Source: Vagococcus elongatus (lineage in GTDB: Bacteria; Bacillota; Bacilli; Lactobacillales; Vagococcaceae). Taken from it: a DNA stretch of 64,000 nt. Of the stretch, positions 21,072 through 30,776 are shown in pieces (within the stretch, counting starts at the first letter, position 1; the number at the start of each line of letters is the position of its first letter). Below the pieces are notes generated by a model. That model searched no databases, was not told the origin of the DNA, and saw only the letters and a list, made by a program, of their open reading frames with translations. The stretch covers positions 62,001 through 126,000 of the forward strand of contig NZ_NGKA01000001.1 in the NCBI RefSeq assembly GCF_003987645.1. The letters run 5' to 3'. The translations under genes and the position numbers were made by a program.

Positions 21072-23843
21072 ATGAAACAGCATTCGGTTTATGCAGTCGT
21101 TGACATCGAAACTACAGGGACTAGCGTCCAAATGGATCGGATCATTCAAATCGGCTGCGTATTTATTCAAGACGGTGAAGTAATCGATCGTTTCGTGACA
21201 GATCTAAATCCTCGTATCAAACTGTCAAAACAGATAGAATCCCTCACTCATATTTCTAATGAACAGTTGGCAAATGCACCTTATTTTGAAGATATAGCGG
21301 CAAAATTATTTGAACTATTAAAAGACACTGTCTTTGTGGCACATAATATTTTTTTTGATTACCAATTTTTAAGTGCAGAGTTTGAACGTGCCGGCTTTCC
21401 GGGAATGATGATGCCAGGGATGGACACGGTGGAGTTAGCACAGATTTTCATCCCTACCTTGCCAAGTTATCGTTTGTCAGATATTGCAGATCAATTTGAT
21501 TTTAGTCATGATAGACCTCATCAAGCAGATAGTGATGCTTTTGTTACAGGGCAATTGTTTATGATGATCCAAGAGGAGATCAGAAAAATCCCGCTTGTGA
21601 CCCTTGAAAAAATCATTTCTCTTGCAGATGTACTGGCAATGGAAACTAGAGATTTTTTAATGCTTCAGTTGGAAATTATCCAGAAACATCTTCCTCCTTT
21701 ACGAGAGGACGTTCAGGTGGTTCATGGATTGGCATTGAAGAAAAAAGTCGACTTAGTGGGACAATATCCTGCAAAACCGGCAGGGGAGTTTCCTAGAAAT
21801 CGGGAGGGAAAAGAAGCAGTTTACGGAGAATTTCTTGACTATCGTGAGAGTCAGGGACAAATGATGAATGACATCTTTGATTTTTTTACTTCAACAAATT
21901 TTGACGTAAAAAATCTAAGTATCGAATCGCCTACCGGCAGCGGCAAGACATTTGCCTATTTATTTCCTTTAAGTTATAAGGCGACCGTCGACAATCCTCT
22001 TATTGTGAGCACTATCTCAATTGTATTGGAGAATCAGTTACTAAAAGAAGCTGTGCCTCTGGTCAATAAAGTGAATCCAGATTGTTTGCAGGCCACAGTG
22101 ATTAAGAGTTCTAAATATTTTATTGATTTGACGAAATTTGCTGCCACTCTAGCCAATCCTCTGAAACAAAAACAGTATGCCCTCTATCAAATGAGGTGTC
22201 TGGTCTGGTTGCTGGAAACTGATACAGGAGACATGAGTGAATTAAATCTGTCAAATTTGGATCATGTGTTTTTTTCCCATGTGCGGCATTTAGGAGAAAA
22301 ATATGTGACAGAGTCCAGTCCTTATTATGATGAGGATTTTTGGCTTTTCTTGAAGAAAAAAGTTCGTCAGTCAAATGTTCTCATTGTCAATCATGCATTT
22401 TTGATCAAGGAAACCTTCAGAGAATTTCCGTGGCTGCCGGCAAGTGAGCATCTAATTATTGATGAGGCTCATCATTTCCCTGAAATAGCGGAAAGGTTAG
22501 GCTACCGCCATTTAAATTTTTTACAGCTGAAAAGTTCCTTATTCAAACTGATTCATTTTCATGAACAAGAGCCTGAGTGGAAAAAAATCACTAAAGATCA
22601 AGGGTGGCCGCTCAAAAATAAATTGCTGGAGCGAACTGCTCTTGAAACAATCAATGTACTTGAGATAGTTCAAGATGATATTATTGAAACAGCTCTGATT
22701 GATTCCGCTCATCAGTTCGATGATGAGATTCTGCTGACTAGTGAAAGTCTAGACAACTTGCCGATTTATTTGAATCAGGATATCTTCCGCTTAAATCGCC
22801 TCCTTCAGGATTTAGTCAATCTGATTGCACAAGGGCAGGACTACATTACCGAGGAATTGGATAAATGGCTGATATCCGAACAGCTGACTCTTCAAAACTG
22901 GCAGTCTTTAGGTGAAAATCTCATTGAAAACTATCACTTCATTGATTCCTTTTTGACATCAAGCGAAGAGCAGTCTGTTCGTTGGTTGAAAATCGAAGAA
23001 AAACAACAAAATGTCTATCTTTACACAAGTGAGTTTTTGCCTTCTTCAGCAGACAGCTCTGCTTGGTATGATCGGTATGATAAAATCTTGTTTACAGGCG
23101 GGACATTGAAGATAGGCAACGATACTCAATATTTGGCAAAAAATTTAGGAATTGATTCTATGCCCTTTATTCAGTTTCCGACTCTGTTTGATTTTAGTAC
23201 ACAAGCTCGTTTTTATGTGCCGGAGGAGAGTCTGTCATTTAGTGATCTTTCGAGTGCCTATTATGAAAAATATTTAATAGATAGTGTGCTTTCTTTTGCA
23301 TTGAACATTCCTGTCAAAATGCTTGTGTTGTTCACTTCTCATGAGATGCTGCAAAATGTGTATCATGGGATTCAGCCCAAGTTGCTTAATCATAATATTG
23401 AAGTGCTGGGCCAAGGGTTATCGGGTTCTAGAGAACGGATAATGAAACGATTTACTGGTCAGGGTCGAAAGGTTTTGCTGGGGGCTGATTCATTTTGGGA
23501 AGGCATTGATTTACCGGGAGATGCTCTACAACTGATTGTGGTAGCCAGATTACCCTTTGAGTCTCCAGAAAGACCCTTCGTCAAAGAAAAATTAAAATTT
23601 CTTCAGCAGCAGGGGATGGACGGCTTTCAACAATATTCTTTGCCTAAAGCTGTTTTGCGGCTTCGCCAAGGGATTGGAAGATTGCTGAGGACAAAAGAAG
23701 ATCGGGGCGCAGTGGTCATGATGGATCCTCGTATAGTAAAAGCGCGCTATGCCAAAAAAATTCAATCTGCATTACCCGAGGGGCTTTCACTCACAGAACA
23801 ATCTTTTGAAAATATTTTAAAAGATTTGAAAAACTTTTTATGA
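21072..23843 (+). CDS. dinG: DinG-type helicase with N-terminal DnaQ exonuclease domain
   Basis: DNA-repair protein of 923 residues. The N-terminal DEDD exonuclease domain (about 1-165) starts with VVDIETTG. The rest is an XPD/DinG superfamily 2 helicase with Walker A SPTGSGKT (near 289) and DEAH in LIIDEAHHF (near 464), and the C-terminal motif VI RLRQGIGRLLRT. The exonuclease-helicase fusion is the normal form in Firmicutes. No obvious FeS cysteine cluster is seen between motifs I and II. It heads the dinG-ypmB-aspB-asnS cluster conserved in Bacillus. Confidence 0.95.
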   Translation: MKQHSVYAVVDIETTGTSVQMDRIIQIGCVFIQDGEVIDRFVTDLNPRIKLSKQIESLTHISNEQLANAPYFEDIAAKLFELLKDTVFVAHNIFFDYQFLSAEFERAGFPGMMMPGMDTVELAQIFIPTLPSYRLSDIADQFDFSHDRPHQADSDAFVTGQLFMMIQEEIRKIPLVTLEKIISLADVLAMETRDFLMLQLEIIQKHLPPLREDVQVVHGLALKKKVDLVGQYPAKPAGEFPRNREGKEAVYGEFLDYRESQGQMMNDIFDFFTSTNFDVKNLSIESPTGSGKTFAYLFPLSYKATVDNPLIVSTISIVLENQLLKEAVPLVNKVNPDCLQATVIKSSKYFIDLTKFAATLANPLKQKQYALYQMRCLVWLLETDTGDMSELNLSNLDHVFFSHVRHLGEKYVTESSPYYDEDFWLFLKKKVRQSNVLIVNHAFLIKETFREFPWLPASEHLIIDEAHHFPEIAERLGYRHLNFLQLKSSLFKLIHFHEQEPEWKKITKDQGWPLKNKLLERTALETINVLEIVQDDIIETALIDSAHQFDDEILLTSESLDNLPIYLNQDIFRLNRLLQDLVNLIAQGQDYITEELDKWLISEQLTLQNWQSLGENLIENYHFIDSFLTSSEEQSVRWLKIEEKQQNVYLYTSEFLPSSADSSAWYDRYDKILFTGGTLKIGNDTQYLAKNLGIDSMPFIQFPTLFDFSTQARFYVPEESLSFSDLSSAYYEKYLIDSVLSFALNIPVKMLVLFTSHEMLQNVYHGIQPKLLNHNIEVLGQGLSGSRERIMKRFTGQGRKVLLGADSFWEGIDLPGDALQLIVVARLPFESPERPFVKEKLKFLQQQGMDGFQQYSLPKAVLRLRQGIGRLLRTKEDRGAVVMMDPRIVKARYAKKIQSALPEGLSLTEQSFENILKDLKNFL

Positions 23844-23916
23844 TTTTCCAAAGTTTCCTTACAAGAAGGGAAAGTTTTGCTATAATGATTTGAAAGAAAT
23901 AGAAAGAGGGGGAAAT

Positions 23917-24393
23917 ATGCCTAAAAAACTTGGGATAGGTGTCAGCATTGTCTTAGGTTTATGTCTTTTGTTTACCACTGTCTTCTACATTCGTTCAGTC
24001 CGGCCGATGAAACAAGCTGAAAAACAAGCATTGGCATTTGCAGAAGACTATGTCACGTTTGACCACGTTTCTGATTTTTATTGGTTCAATCGGGAAGAAA
24101 CTTATTTTACCCTTGTCGGCACAACGGACAAAGACAAAGACGTGATTGCCATTATTTCTCAAACTGGTGATAAAATCACCATCCTCAATCAAAAGGACGG
24201 AATCACCCGAGATCAGGCATTAGCAACAGTTCAAGCTGACTATGGACCGATCAATGTGTTAAAAATAACTTTGGGCAAGTATCAGGACGTGCCTGTATGG
24301 GAAGTTGTGACAGAAAACGACAATGACTCATTAAATTATTATCTGATTGATTTTGCCACAGGAAGTGTCAAGTCTATCTTAGAAAAAGTCTAG
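23917..24393 (+). CDS. ypmB: YpmB-like membrane-anchored PepSY-type protein
   Basis: Predicted cell-surface or membrane-anchored protein of 158 residues with one N-terminal helix (about 6-26) and an external domain resembling the PepSY-like fold of YpmB (DUF5590). The start is the ATG at 23917, preceded by AGAGGGGG; the frame from 23890 would overlap this site. The order dinG-ypmB-aspB-asnS is the same as in Bacillus subtilis, which supports the name. Function unknown. Confidence 0.82.
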   Translation: MPKKLGIGVSIVLGLCLLFTTVFYIRSVRPMKQAEKQALAFAEDYVTFDHVSDFYWFNREETYFTLVGTTDKDKDVIAIISQTGDKITILNQKDGITRDQALATVQADYGPINVLKITLGKYQDVPVWEVVTENDNDSLNYYLIDFATGSVKSILEKV

Positions 24394-24461
24394 CAATGTT
24401 AGCCCTCTAAAGAAGGTGACATTTAAAATATCAGACCGTTAAGGTAAAGGAGAGTGTTAAA

Positions 24462-25649
24462 ATGAACCTATCTAAAAGAGCACAAAGATTAGAACCTTCA
24501 GTCACACTATCTTCTGCTGCGAAAGCCAACGAATTAAAAGCACAAGGGGTGGACGTATTAAACTTGAGCTTAGGACAACCTGACTTTGTGACACCGAAAA
24601 ATATCCAACAAGCAGCGATTCAGTCCATCGAAAATGGAAAAGCAAGTTTTTATGTTGCTTCTGCGGGAATTCCTGAATTAAAAAAAGCGATTATTCAACG
24701 GACAAAAGAAGATTTTGGCTTTGAGTATCAAATGAACGAAGTGGTTGTCAGCGAAGGGGCCAAGTTTGCCCTATATACGTTGTTTCAAGTATTGTTAGAT
24801 GCAGGGGATGAGGTCATCGTGCCTTCGCCATATTGGGTCAGCTATAGTGAACAAATCAAATTAGCTGAAGGGGTTCCTGTATTTTTAGAAGCAAAAGAGA
24901 GCAACGGCTTTAAAACTACCGTGGCTGACTTAGAACAGGTACGGACAGATAAAACAAAATTATTGGTGATTAACTCTCCATCTAATCCGACAGGTGCATT
25001 GTACACACAAGAGGAACTAGAAGCCATCGGGGAATGGGCGGTACAGCACGATGTTCACATCATTGCTGATGAAATCTATGGCAAGCTGGTTTATAACGGC
25101 AATCGTTTTGTTTCTTTTATAGAATTATCAGATGAAATACGCCGTCAGTGTTTTGTAGTCAATGGTGTGTCCAAAGCCTACAGCATGACTGGTTGGCGCA
25201 TTGGTTATATCTTAGGAAATAAAGAGGTCATCAAGGCTATTGCGGACTTGAATTCGCAGTCCATCAGTAATTGTGCGGCTGTCAGTCAGTATGCAGCGGT
25301 CGAAGCATTGGCAGGTCCGCAAGACTCTGTGGAAGAGATGAGACGGACTTTTGAAGAACGCTTAAACCGAGTGTACCCTCAAGTAGCGGCATTGCCGGGA
25401 GTCTCATTGGAAAAGCCTCCAAGTGCTTTTTATTTGTATCCCAATGTCAGAGAAACTTTGACAATGTGTGGCTATGAAAATGTCACAGATTTTGTCAATG
25501 ATTTATTGACCGAAGCTCATGTGGCGGTGGTGACCGGTGAAGGCTTTGGTACATCGGATCACATTCGCTTGAGTTATGCTGCCGATATCGAAACAATCGA
25601 GCGGGGCGTTGAAAGAATAAAAAACTTTATTGATAAAAAAAGACAATAA
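24462..25649 (+). CDS. aspB: Pyridoxal phosphate-dependent aminotransferase (aspartate type)
   Basis: Class I aminotransferase of 395 residues, likely converting aspartate and 2-oxoglutarate to oxaloacetate and glutamate. The PLP-binding lysine is in [13 protein letters not shown] (near residue 240), and [12 protein letters not shown] is the conserved family stretch. AAAGGAG precedes the ATG. Aspartate made here is the substrate family of the next gene, asparaginyl-tRNA synthetase, though that link is only positional. Confidence 0.93.
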   Translation: MNLSKRAQRLEPSVTLSSAAKANELKAQGVDVLNLSLGQPDFVTPKNIQQAAIQSIENGKASFYVASAGIPELKKAIIQRTKEDFGFEYQMNEVVVSEGAKFALYTLFQVLLDAGDEVIVPSPYWVSYSEQIKLAEGVPVFLEAKESNGFKTTVADLEQVRTDKTKLLVINSPSNPTGALYTQEELEAIGEWAVQHDVHIIADEIYGKLVYNGNRFVSFIELSDEIRRQCFVVNGVSKAYSMTGWRIGYILGNKEVIKAIADLNSQSISNCAAVSQYAAVEALAGPQDSVEEMRRTFEERLNRVYPQVAALPGVSLEKPPSAFYLYPNVRETLTMCGYENVTDFVNDLLTEAHVAVVTGEGFGTSDHIRLSYAADIETIERGVERIKNFIDKKRQ

Positions 25650-25708
25650 AGTGCTTAAAATTAAATGAATATAGAAGTAAATGGTTGGAAGTGAGGAGAA
25701 TGGAAACG

Positions 25709-27007
25709 ATGGAAAGAATTCGAATTATTGATTCAAAAGATCATGTGGGTGAAAAAGTTGAAATTGATGCTTGGATTGCCAATAAGCGTTCTAGCGGAAA
25801 GATTGCTTTTTTACAGTTGCGTGACGGTTCAGCTTATTTTCAAGGAGTGGTGGTCAAGTCCGAAGTACCAGAAGAAGTCTTTGAACTAGCTAAATCATTG
25901 AATCAGGAAACATCTGTGAAAATTATTGGAGAAATACGGGAAGATACACGTTCAAAATTCGGCTATGAGATAGGTGTGGCAAACATCGAAGTCATCGGTG
26001 AAAGTCATGATTATCCCATCACACCAAAAGAACATGGCACAGACTTTTTGATGGATCATCGTCATTTATGGCTGCGTTCAAGCAAGCAGCATGCGATCAT
26101 GCAAATCCGTAATGAGCTGATTCGTGCCACATATGAATTTTTCAATGAGCGCGGGTTTATTAAAATTGATCCGCCGATTTTGACAAGCAGTGCACCGGAA
26201 GGGACGACAGAATTATTCCATACGGATTATTTTGGTCAGGAAGCTTATTTGTCTCAAACGGGACAACTTTATCTAGAAGCAGCAGCGATGGCTTTTGGAA
26301 AAGTCTTTTCATTTGGCCCGACTTTCCGTGCGGAAAAATCTAAAACCCGCCGACATTTAACAGAGTTTTGGATGATGGAGCCGGAAATGGCCTTTGTCGA
26401 ACATGAAGAAAGTCTGGAAATACAGGAACAGTATGTAGCCTTTATGATTGAAAAAGTTTTAGAAAATTGTGATTATGCCTTGGATGTTTTGGGGCGTGAT
26501 AAAGAAATATTGAAAGGCTACACTGAGCTGCCTTATCCTCGGATCACTTACGATGATGCCGTGACTTTACTGAATGAAAATGGTTTTGAAGACATTAAGT
26601 GGGGGGATGACTTTGGCTCGCCTCATGAAACATTCATCGCTAATCATTTTAACAAGCCTGTGTTTATTTTGAATTATCCGAAATCCATGAGTCCGTTTTA
26701 TATGAAACCTCACCCAGACCGGGATGATGTGGTCATTCGTGCTGACTTAATTGCTCCGGAAGGCTATGGCGAAATCATCGGCGGCAGTGAGCGTGCGATA
26801 GGGTACGACTATATTATGGAGCAGCTGGAAAAAGATAATCTAGATTATGCAGACTATGCTTGGTATTTGGATTTGAATAAATATGGTCCTGTGCCTCACT
26901 CTGGTTTCGGTTTAGGCTTAGAGCGGACGGTAACTTGGATTGCCGGAATCGAACATGTCCGTGAAGCAAGTCCATTCCCTCGTTTATTACATAGAATTTA
27001 CCCTTAA
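25709..27007 (+). CDS. asnS: Asparaginyl-tRNA synthetase
   Basis: Class IIb aminoacyl-tRNA synthetase that charges tRNA-Asn. I start at the ATG at 25709 (MERIRI), 10 bases after GAGGAG; the ATG at 25700 is too close to that site and the one at 25685 lies before it. The 432 residues contain an OB-fold anticodon-binding domain (about 15-105) and the catalytic core, with motif 2 [21 protein letters not shown] and motif 3 [12 protein letters not shown]. No T-box leader is seen. A strong terminator ends the cluster. Confidence 0.97.
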   Translation: MERIRIIDSKDHVGEKVEIDAWIANKRSSGKIAFLQLRDGSAYFQGVVVKSEVPEEVFELAKSLNQETSVKIIGEIREDTRSKFGYEIGVANIEVIGESHDYPITPKEHGTDFLMDHRHLWLRSSKQHAIMQIRNELIRATYEFFNERGFIKIDPPILTSSAPEGTTELFHTDYFGQEAYLSQTGQLYLEAAAMAFGKVFSFGPTFRAEKSKTRRHLTEFWMMEPEMAFVEHEESLEIQEQYVAFMIEKVLENCDYALDVLGRDKEILKGYTELPYPRITYDDAVTLLNENGFEDIKWGDDFGSPHETFIANHFNKPVFILNYPKSMSPFYMKPHPDRDDVVIRADLIAPEGYGEIIGGSERAIGYDYIMEQLEKDNLDYADYAWYLDLNKYGPVPHSGFGLGLERTVTWIAGIEHVREASPFPRLLHRIYP

Positions 27008-27032
27008 CATTAGTTTTAAATTAAATAAATCG

Positions 27033-27072
27033 AAAAAGACATGAAAGCAAATGCTTGGTTTCATGTCTTTTT
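27033..27072 (+). terminator. Intrinsic terminator after asnS
   Basis: AAAAAGACATGAAA pairs perfectly with TTTCATGTCTTTTT, with a further CAA/TTG closing the loop. Confidence 0.92.
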
Positions 27073-27187
27073 AGTATTGAATTTGTTTGATTCATTAAAG
27101 TACTATTATATTTTTACTGAGCTAAGACCGGAGTCTATTTTCTTAGAAAAAGCTTTTGGCGGATGGTCAGCGAAAAATCACTGTCTT

Positions 27188-27463
27188 TTAAATGGTTACT
27201 GCCAAATTAATCAAGCTCAAAAGAAGCAGAAAGACCCATGGAGCCAAGGCCAAAATCATTGAGATGGAACTAATCATTTTTTTTGTTGATTGCAAATTGG
27301 AAAGATAGTTCATAAAACTTAGGCCTGTCAGCATTATCTGAGAAGTATTGATAATAGAAGAATCAAAATCCCAGTTGCAAATAAAAAGAAGTAAAGACAG
27401 TGCCCCCAAAGAGAGAATCCAAAAGTCATCAGTTTCAATCATATCTTGTTTTGTCAAACTCAT
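27188..27463 (-). CDS. Small membrane protein (91 aa), unknown function
   Basis: GGGAGG stands 8 bases before the ATG at 27463 and the product has three strongly hydrophobic segments (about residues 13-29, 37-50 and 65-90), so I take it as a real gene. The sequence is not one I recognise. It is convergent with asnS and divergent from copY, with no partner gene on its strand. Function unknown. Confidence 0.72.
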   Translation of the reverse strand: MSLTKQDMIETDDFWILSLGALSLLLFICNWDFDSSIINTSQIMLTGLSFMNYLSNLQSTKKMISSISMILALAPWVFLLLLSLINLAVTI

Positions 27464-27546
27464 ACCTACAACCTCCCAACATTTTCATCATATGAATCAT
27501 TATAATTGAAAAAAACAAATGAGACATCAGTCTTAAGAATGAATTG

Positions 27547-27575
27547 TTGACTTTTAACAATTACAGTTGTAAACT
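27547..27575 (+). promoter_or_regulatory. copYZA promoter
   Basis: TTGACT (27547-27552) and TAAACT (27570-27575) are 17 bases apart. The first CopY box overlaps the -10 side. Confidence 0.7.
27562..27571. promoter_or_regulatory. CopY operator 1 (cop box)
   Basis: TACAGTTGTA is a perfect TACANNTGTA cop box, overlapping the spacer and -10 of the copY promoter. Confidence 0.85.
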
Positions 27576-27589
27576 AAGTGTATTGAGAT

Positions 27590-27599
27590 TACAGAAGTA
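27590..27599. promoter_or_regulatory. CopY operator 2 (imperfect cop box)
   Basis: TACAGAAGTA differs from TACANNTGTA by one base and lies 28 bases after the first. Two cop boxes are also found in the E. hirae cop operon. Confidence 0.65.
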
Positions 27600-27627
27600 A
27601 ACGATTAAGAAAGGAGGAGAATTATTG

Positions 27628-28089
27628 ATGCATGACATTGCTATTAGTGACGCTGAATGGGAAGTGATGCGAGTGGTCTGGGCTCAAGATTCAACGACCA
27701 GCTCAGAAATCGTTGATGTCTTATCTGAAAAAATGTCATGGAAAGCACCTACGATCAAGACTTTGATTGGACGTCTTGTGAAGAAAAATATGCTGAGAAC
27801 ACAAAAAGACGGAAAAAGATTTATTTATAGAGCCACAATCGAAGAACAGGAAGCCATTAATCACACGATGGAGATGCTCTTGTCACAAATTTGTTCCAGA
27901 AGGGTAGTCTATACTGTAGAACAAATGATTGAGATGTCTGAGTTGAGTGTTGGAGATATAGAAAAACTTGAAGAGACGCTTGCAAAGAAAAAACAAACAG
28001 CACCATTGGAAATAAAATGTAATTGCGTGCCGGGACAATGTACCTGTCATAAATATAATAATAAAAGAAAAGAGGGCGTTGAAAAATGA
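27628..28089 (+). CDS. copY: CopY-type copper-responsive repressor
   Basis: Transcriptional repressor of the copper operon, BlaI/MecI/CopY family. The N-terminal winged helix (about 1-75) is followed by the C-terminal metal motif CxCxxxxCxC, seen as CNCVPGQCTC near residue 131. That motif binds zinc in the DNA-bound form and copper(I) on release. The ATG at 27628 is 8 bases after GGAGGAG; a TTG one codon earlier is possible. Two cop boxes lie in the promoter, so it is autoregulated. It overlaps copZ by 4 bases. Confidence 0.95.
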   Translation: MHDIAISDAEWEVMRVVWAQDSTTSSEIVDVLSEKMSWKAPTIKTLIGRLVKKNMLRTQKDGKRFIYRATIEEQEAINHTMEMLLSQICSRRVVYTVEQMIEMSELSVGDIEKLEETLAKKKQTAPLEIKCNCVPGQCTCHKYNNKRKEGVEK

Positions 28090-28292
28090 AAGAAACTTTT
28101 ACAGTAAATAGAATGACTTGCAAACATTGTGCAGCAAGGGTTGAAGAGGGGATCAATACATTGGAAGGGATTCAGAAAGTTAAGGTCAATTTGAAAAAAA
28201 ATCAGGCAACGGTAAAATTTGATGAATCGACTGTTGATTTAGAGACAATAAAAAATAAGGTGAAAGAAACCGGATACGAAGTCGAGGTGTAA
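28086..28292 (+). CDS. copZ: Copper chaperone CopZ
   Basis: Cytoplasmic copper(I) carrier of 68 residues with one heavy-metal-associated domain; the metal site is MTCKHC (residues 10-15). It is thought to hand copper to CopY and the ATPase. The ATG overlaps the copY stop (ATGA), and copA begins 3 bases after its stop, so the three genes are one tightly coupled operon. Confidence 0.96.
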   Translation: MKETFTVNRMTCKHCAARVEEGINTLEGIQKVKVNLKKNQATVKFDESTVDLETIKNKVKETGYEVEV

Positions 28293-28294
28293 AC

Positions 28295-30508
28295 ATGAGT
28301 CCAGAACAAACAACAAAAGTAGACACACTTTCCATTACAGGCATGACATGTGCCAATTGTTCGGCCCGTGTAGAAAAAGAATTGAATGAACAGGCAGGAG
28401 TTGTGAATGCTAACGTAAATCTTGCCACGGAAAGAGCGACTATTCAGCATGATTCAGGCTTATCGGTTGAAAATTTAATCGAAAGTATTGAAAAAATCGG
28501 TTATGGAGCCATTTTATATGACGATGCCCATAAAGCTAAAATTGCCGAACATAAACGGAAAGAACACCATAAAATGAAGCGTGATCTCATCGTATCAGCG
28601 GTTCTAAGTGCCCCAATGCTGATTGCGATGGTGTTTATGATGGCAGGCAATCATAGTGCGTTAACAATGTTTTTACATCGGCCTATCGTTCAATTTTTAT
28701 TGGCAACGCCTGTACAGTTTTTGATTGGCTGGCGATTTTATAAGGGTGCCTATCATGCCATCAGTACGAAAGCACCAAACATGGACGTTTTAGTTGCTGT
28801 AGGTACTAGTGCCGCTTATTTACTAAGTATATACAATGGCTTTTTAGGTGGAGATCCGACTCACTTATATTTTGAATCCAGTGCTGTCATTATCACTTTG
28901 ATTTTATTAGGAAAGTACTTGGAACAAAATGCTAAAAATAAAACAAGCAATGCCATCAAACAATTGATGGCACTTCAGGCAAAAGAAGCGATTATTATTC
29001 GAGATGGTAAAGAACAGACTGTCAGTATCGAAGAAGTATTGGTTGGGGATACTATCCGCGTTCTACCGGGCACTCAAATTCCAGTAGATGGCCGTGTAGT
29101 GGAAGGTTTTTCAACAGTTGATGAAAGTATGTTGACAGGTGAGAGCTTGCCCGTAGAGAAAAAGATAAATGATGATGTCTTTGGCGGAACTTTGAATTCC
29201 AGTGGAAGTTTTCTATTCGAAGCAACTCAAATAGGATCAGAAACGACCCTTTCCAGAATCATCCGAATGGTGGAGGAAGCTCAAGGAACAAAAGCACCGA
29301 TTCAGGCCATTGCCGATAAAATTTCTTCTGTTTTCGTACCGGCTGTTTTGATTATCGCCGTAATCACTTTAGTTGTGACAGCACTAGTGACTAAAAATTG
29401 GGAACAATCCTTGATACATAGCGTTTCGGTTTTGGTTATCGCTTGTCCTTGTGCGCTGGGGCTAGCGACGCCTACAGCTATCATGGTAGGAACAGGTTTA
29501 GGTGCAAAAAATGGAATATTGATTAAAAACGGTGAAGCTTTGGAACGAGCATCGAAAATCGATGCGTTAGTCTTAGATAAAACTGGAACAATAACTGAAG
29601 GCAAGCCAAGTGTTACTGATATGAAAATTTATCAATCAGATGTAGGGATTGAGGAAATGCTGACTTTAGCGGCAATATTAGAAAAAAATTCTGAACATCC
29701 TTTAGCCAAAGCCATTGTTGCAGAAGCTAAAGAAAAGAATTTAAGTATTGCAAGTGAAGCAAGTAATTTTGAAGCTTTGGTAGGAGCCGGCATCAAGGGG
29801 GATATAAACCAACAAAGCTACTATATTGGCACCAAAAGTTTGATGACCGAGCAGAATATAGATACTGAGATGGCTGATGAGGAAGTTTCAACCATTGAAA
29901 GTCAAGGAAAAACAGTTATTTATGTTTCTGATGCCCGGCAGCTTATGGGAATCATAGGGTTGGCTGACCAAATCAAGGCAACCTCTTTAACGGCTATCAA
30001 GGAACTTGAAAGTCAAGGTGTTGAAGTTTATATGATGACTGGAGACAACCAATTGGCAGCAGAGTATATCGGGCAACAAATTGGGTTGACTTCCGAACAT
30101 ATTTTTGCCAAGGTACTGCCTGCGGACAAGGCAAATTACGTAGAAAGCTTGAAAAAAAATGGCAAGTTCGTTGGCATGGTGGGAGACGGTATCAACGATG
30201 CGCCGGCTTTGGCAACCGCTGACGTTGGATTGGCGATGGGGACTGGCACTGATATTGCAATGGAGACAGCAGATGTCACCATCATGAATGGAGACTTGCA
30301 AAAGGTGAACAGTACGATTTTACTATCGAAAACGACAATGAAAAAAATTAAACAGAATTTGTTTTGGGCATTTTTCTATAATACAATCGGTATTCCATTT
30401 GCTGCACTAGGCTTTTTGAATCCTATGGTAGCAGGCGGGGCAATGGCCTTTAGTTCTGTTAGTGTGCTGCTCAATTCTCTAAGTTTGAATCGCAAAAAAA
30501 TAAGTTAA
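28295..30508 (+). CDS. copA: Copper-translocating P-type ATPase
   Basis: Membrane pump of 737 residues that exports copper(I). One N-terminal metal domain with GMTCANC (residues 16-22), eight expected membrane helices, the CPC ion site in ACPCALGL (near residue 385), the phosphorylated aspartate in DKTGT (residue 428), the SEHPLA histidine and the hinge GDGIND (near 630) are all present. A single CxxC domain rather than a His-rich leader makes it CopA-like rather than CopB-like. A terminator follows. Confidence 0.96.
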   Translation: MSPEQTTKVDTLSITGMTCANCSARVEKELNEQAGVVNANVNLATERATIQHDSGLSVENLIESIEKIGYGAILYDDAHKAKIAEHKRKEHHKMKRDLIVSAVLSAPMLIAMVFMMAGNHSALTMFLHRPIVQFLLATPVQFLIGWRFYKGAYHAISTKAPNMDVLVAVGTSAAYLLSIYNGFLGGDPTHLYFESSAVIITLILLGKYLEQNAKNKTSNAIKQLMALQAKEAIIIRDGKEQTVSIEEVLVGDTIRVLPGTQIPVDGRVVEGFSTVDESMLTGESLPVEKKINDDVFGGTLNSSGSFLFEATQIGSETTLSRIIRMVEEAQGTKAPIQAIADKISSVFVPAVLIIAVITLVVTALVTKNWEQSLIHSVSVLVIACPCALGLATPTAIMVGTGLGAKNGILIKNGEALERASKIDALVLDKTGTITEGKPSVTDMKIYQSDVGIEEMLTLAAILEKNSEHPLAKAIVAEAKEKNLSIASEASNFEALVGAGIKGDINQQSYYIGTKSLMTEQNIDTEMADEEVSTIESQGKTVIYVSDARQLMGIIGLADQIKATSLTAIKELESQGVEVYMMTGDNQLAAEYIGQQIGLTSEHIFAKVLPADKANYVESLKKNGKFVGMVGDGINDAPALATADVGLAMGTGTDIAMETADVTIMNGDLQKVNSTILLSKTTMKKIKQNLFWAFFYNTIGIPFAALGFLNPMVAGGAMAFSSVSVLLNSLSLNRKKIS

Positions 30509-30534
30509 TAAATATTGTAAAGCAAATAAATCTT

Positions 30535-30570
30535 TAAAAAACACGTCAAAATAATTTTGACGTGTTTTTT
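30535..30570 (+). terminator. Intrinsic terminator of the cop operon
   Basis: AAAAAACACGTCAAAAT pairs with its complement through a tiny loop and ends in TTTTTT; near-perfect and bidirectional. Confidence 0.93.
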
Positions 30571-30595
30571 GGGTTATTTAATCCTAATATTTTGA

Positions 30596-30728
30596 ACGAA
30601 CCGTTTCCAAACTCCGGAAATCACTAAAACACGAACATTAAGAGTTTAATATCAACAAAAGTTAATAATTGTGTTGTGTTATTTAAATTATATTACTATA
30701 ATAGAATTTGTGGTTGAATGAAACGAAC
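30596..30728. promoter_or_regulatory. Three PurBox-like ACGAAC motifs before the purine permease
   Basis: ACGAAC occurs at 30596, 30631 and 30723. The PurR consensus of Bacillus and Lactococcus is AWWWCCGAACWWT; the 30631 copy with flanks matches 11 of 13. The gene behind is a purine permease, so PurR control is plausible. Confidence 0.45.
30674..30702 (+). promoter_or_regulatory. Promoter of the purine permease gene
   Basis: TTGTGT (30674-30679) and TATAAT (30697-30702), 17 bases apart. No purine riboswitch core is seen in the roughly 65-base leader. Confidence 0.7.
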
Positions 30729-30776
30729 AATTAATTGTGATTGATTCGTAATATTAAGTACTGAAGGGGAGAAAGA

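Noticed and set aside
27041..27262. Plus-strand frame of 73 codons after asnS
   Set aside because: Starts inside the asnS terminator and overlaps the end of a better supported minus-strand gene; no ribosome site.
30703..30776. Guanine riboswitch before the purine permease
   Set aside because: The leader is short and lacks the conserved loop and junction bases of the purine aptamer.
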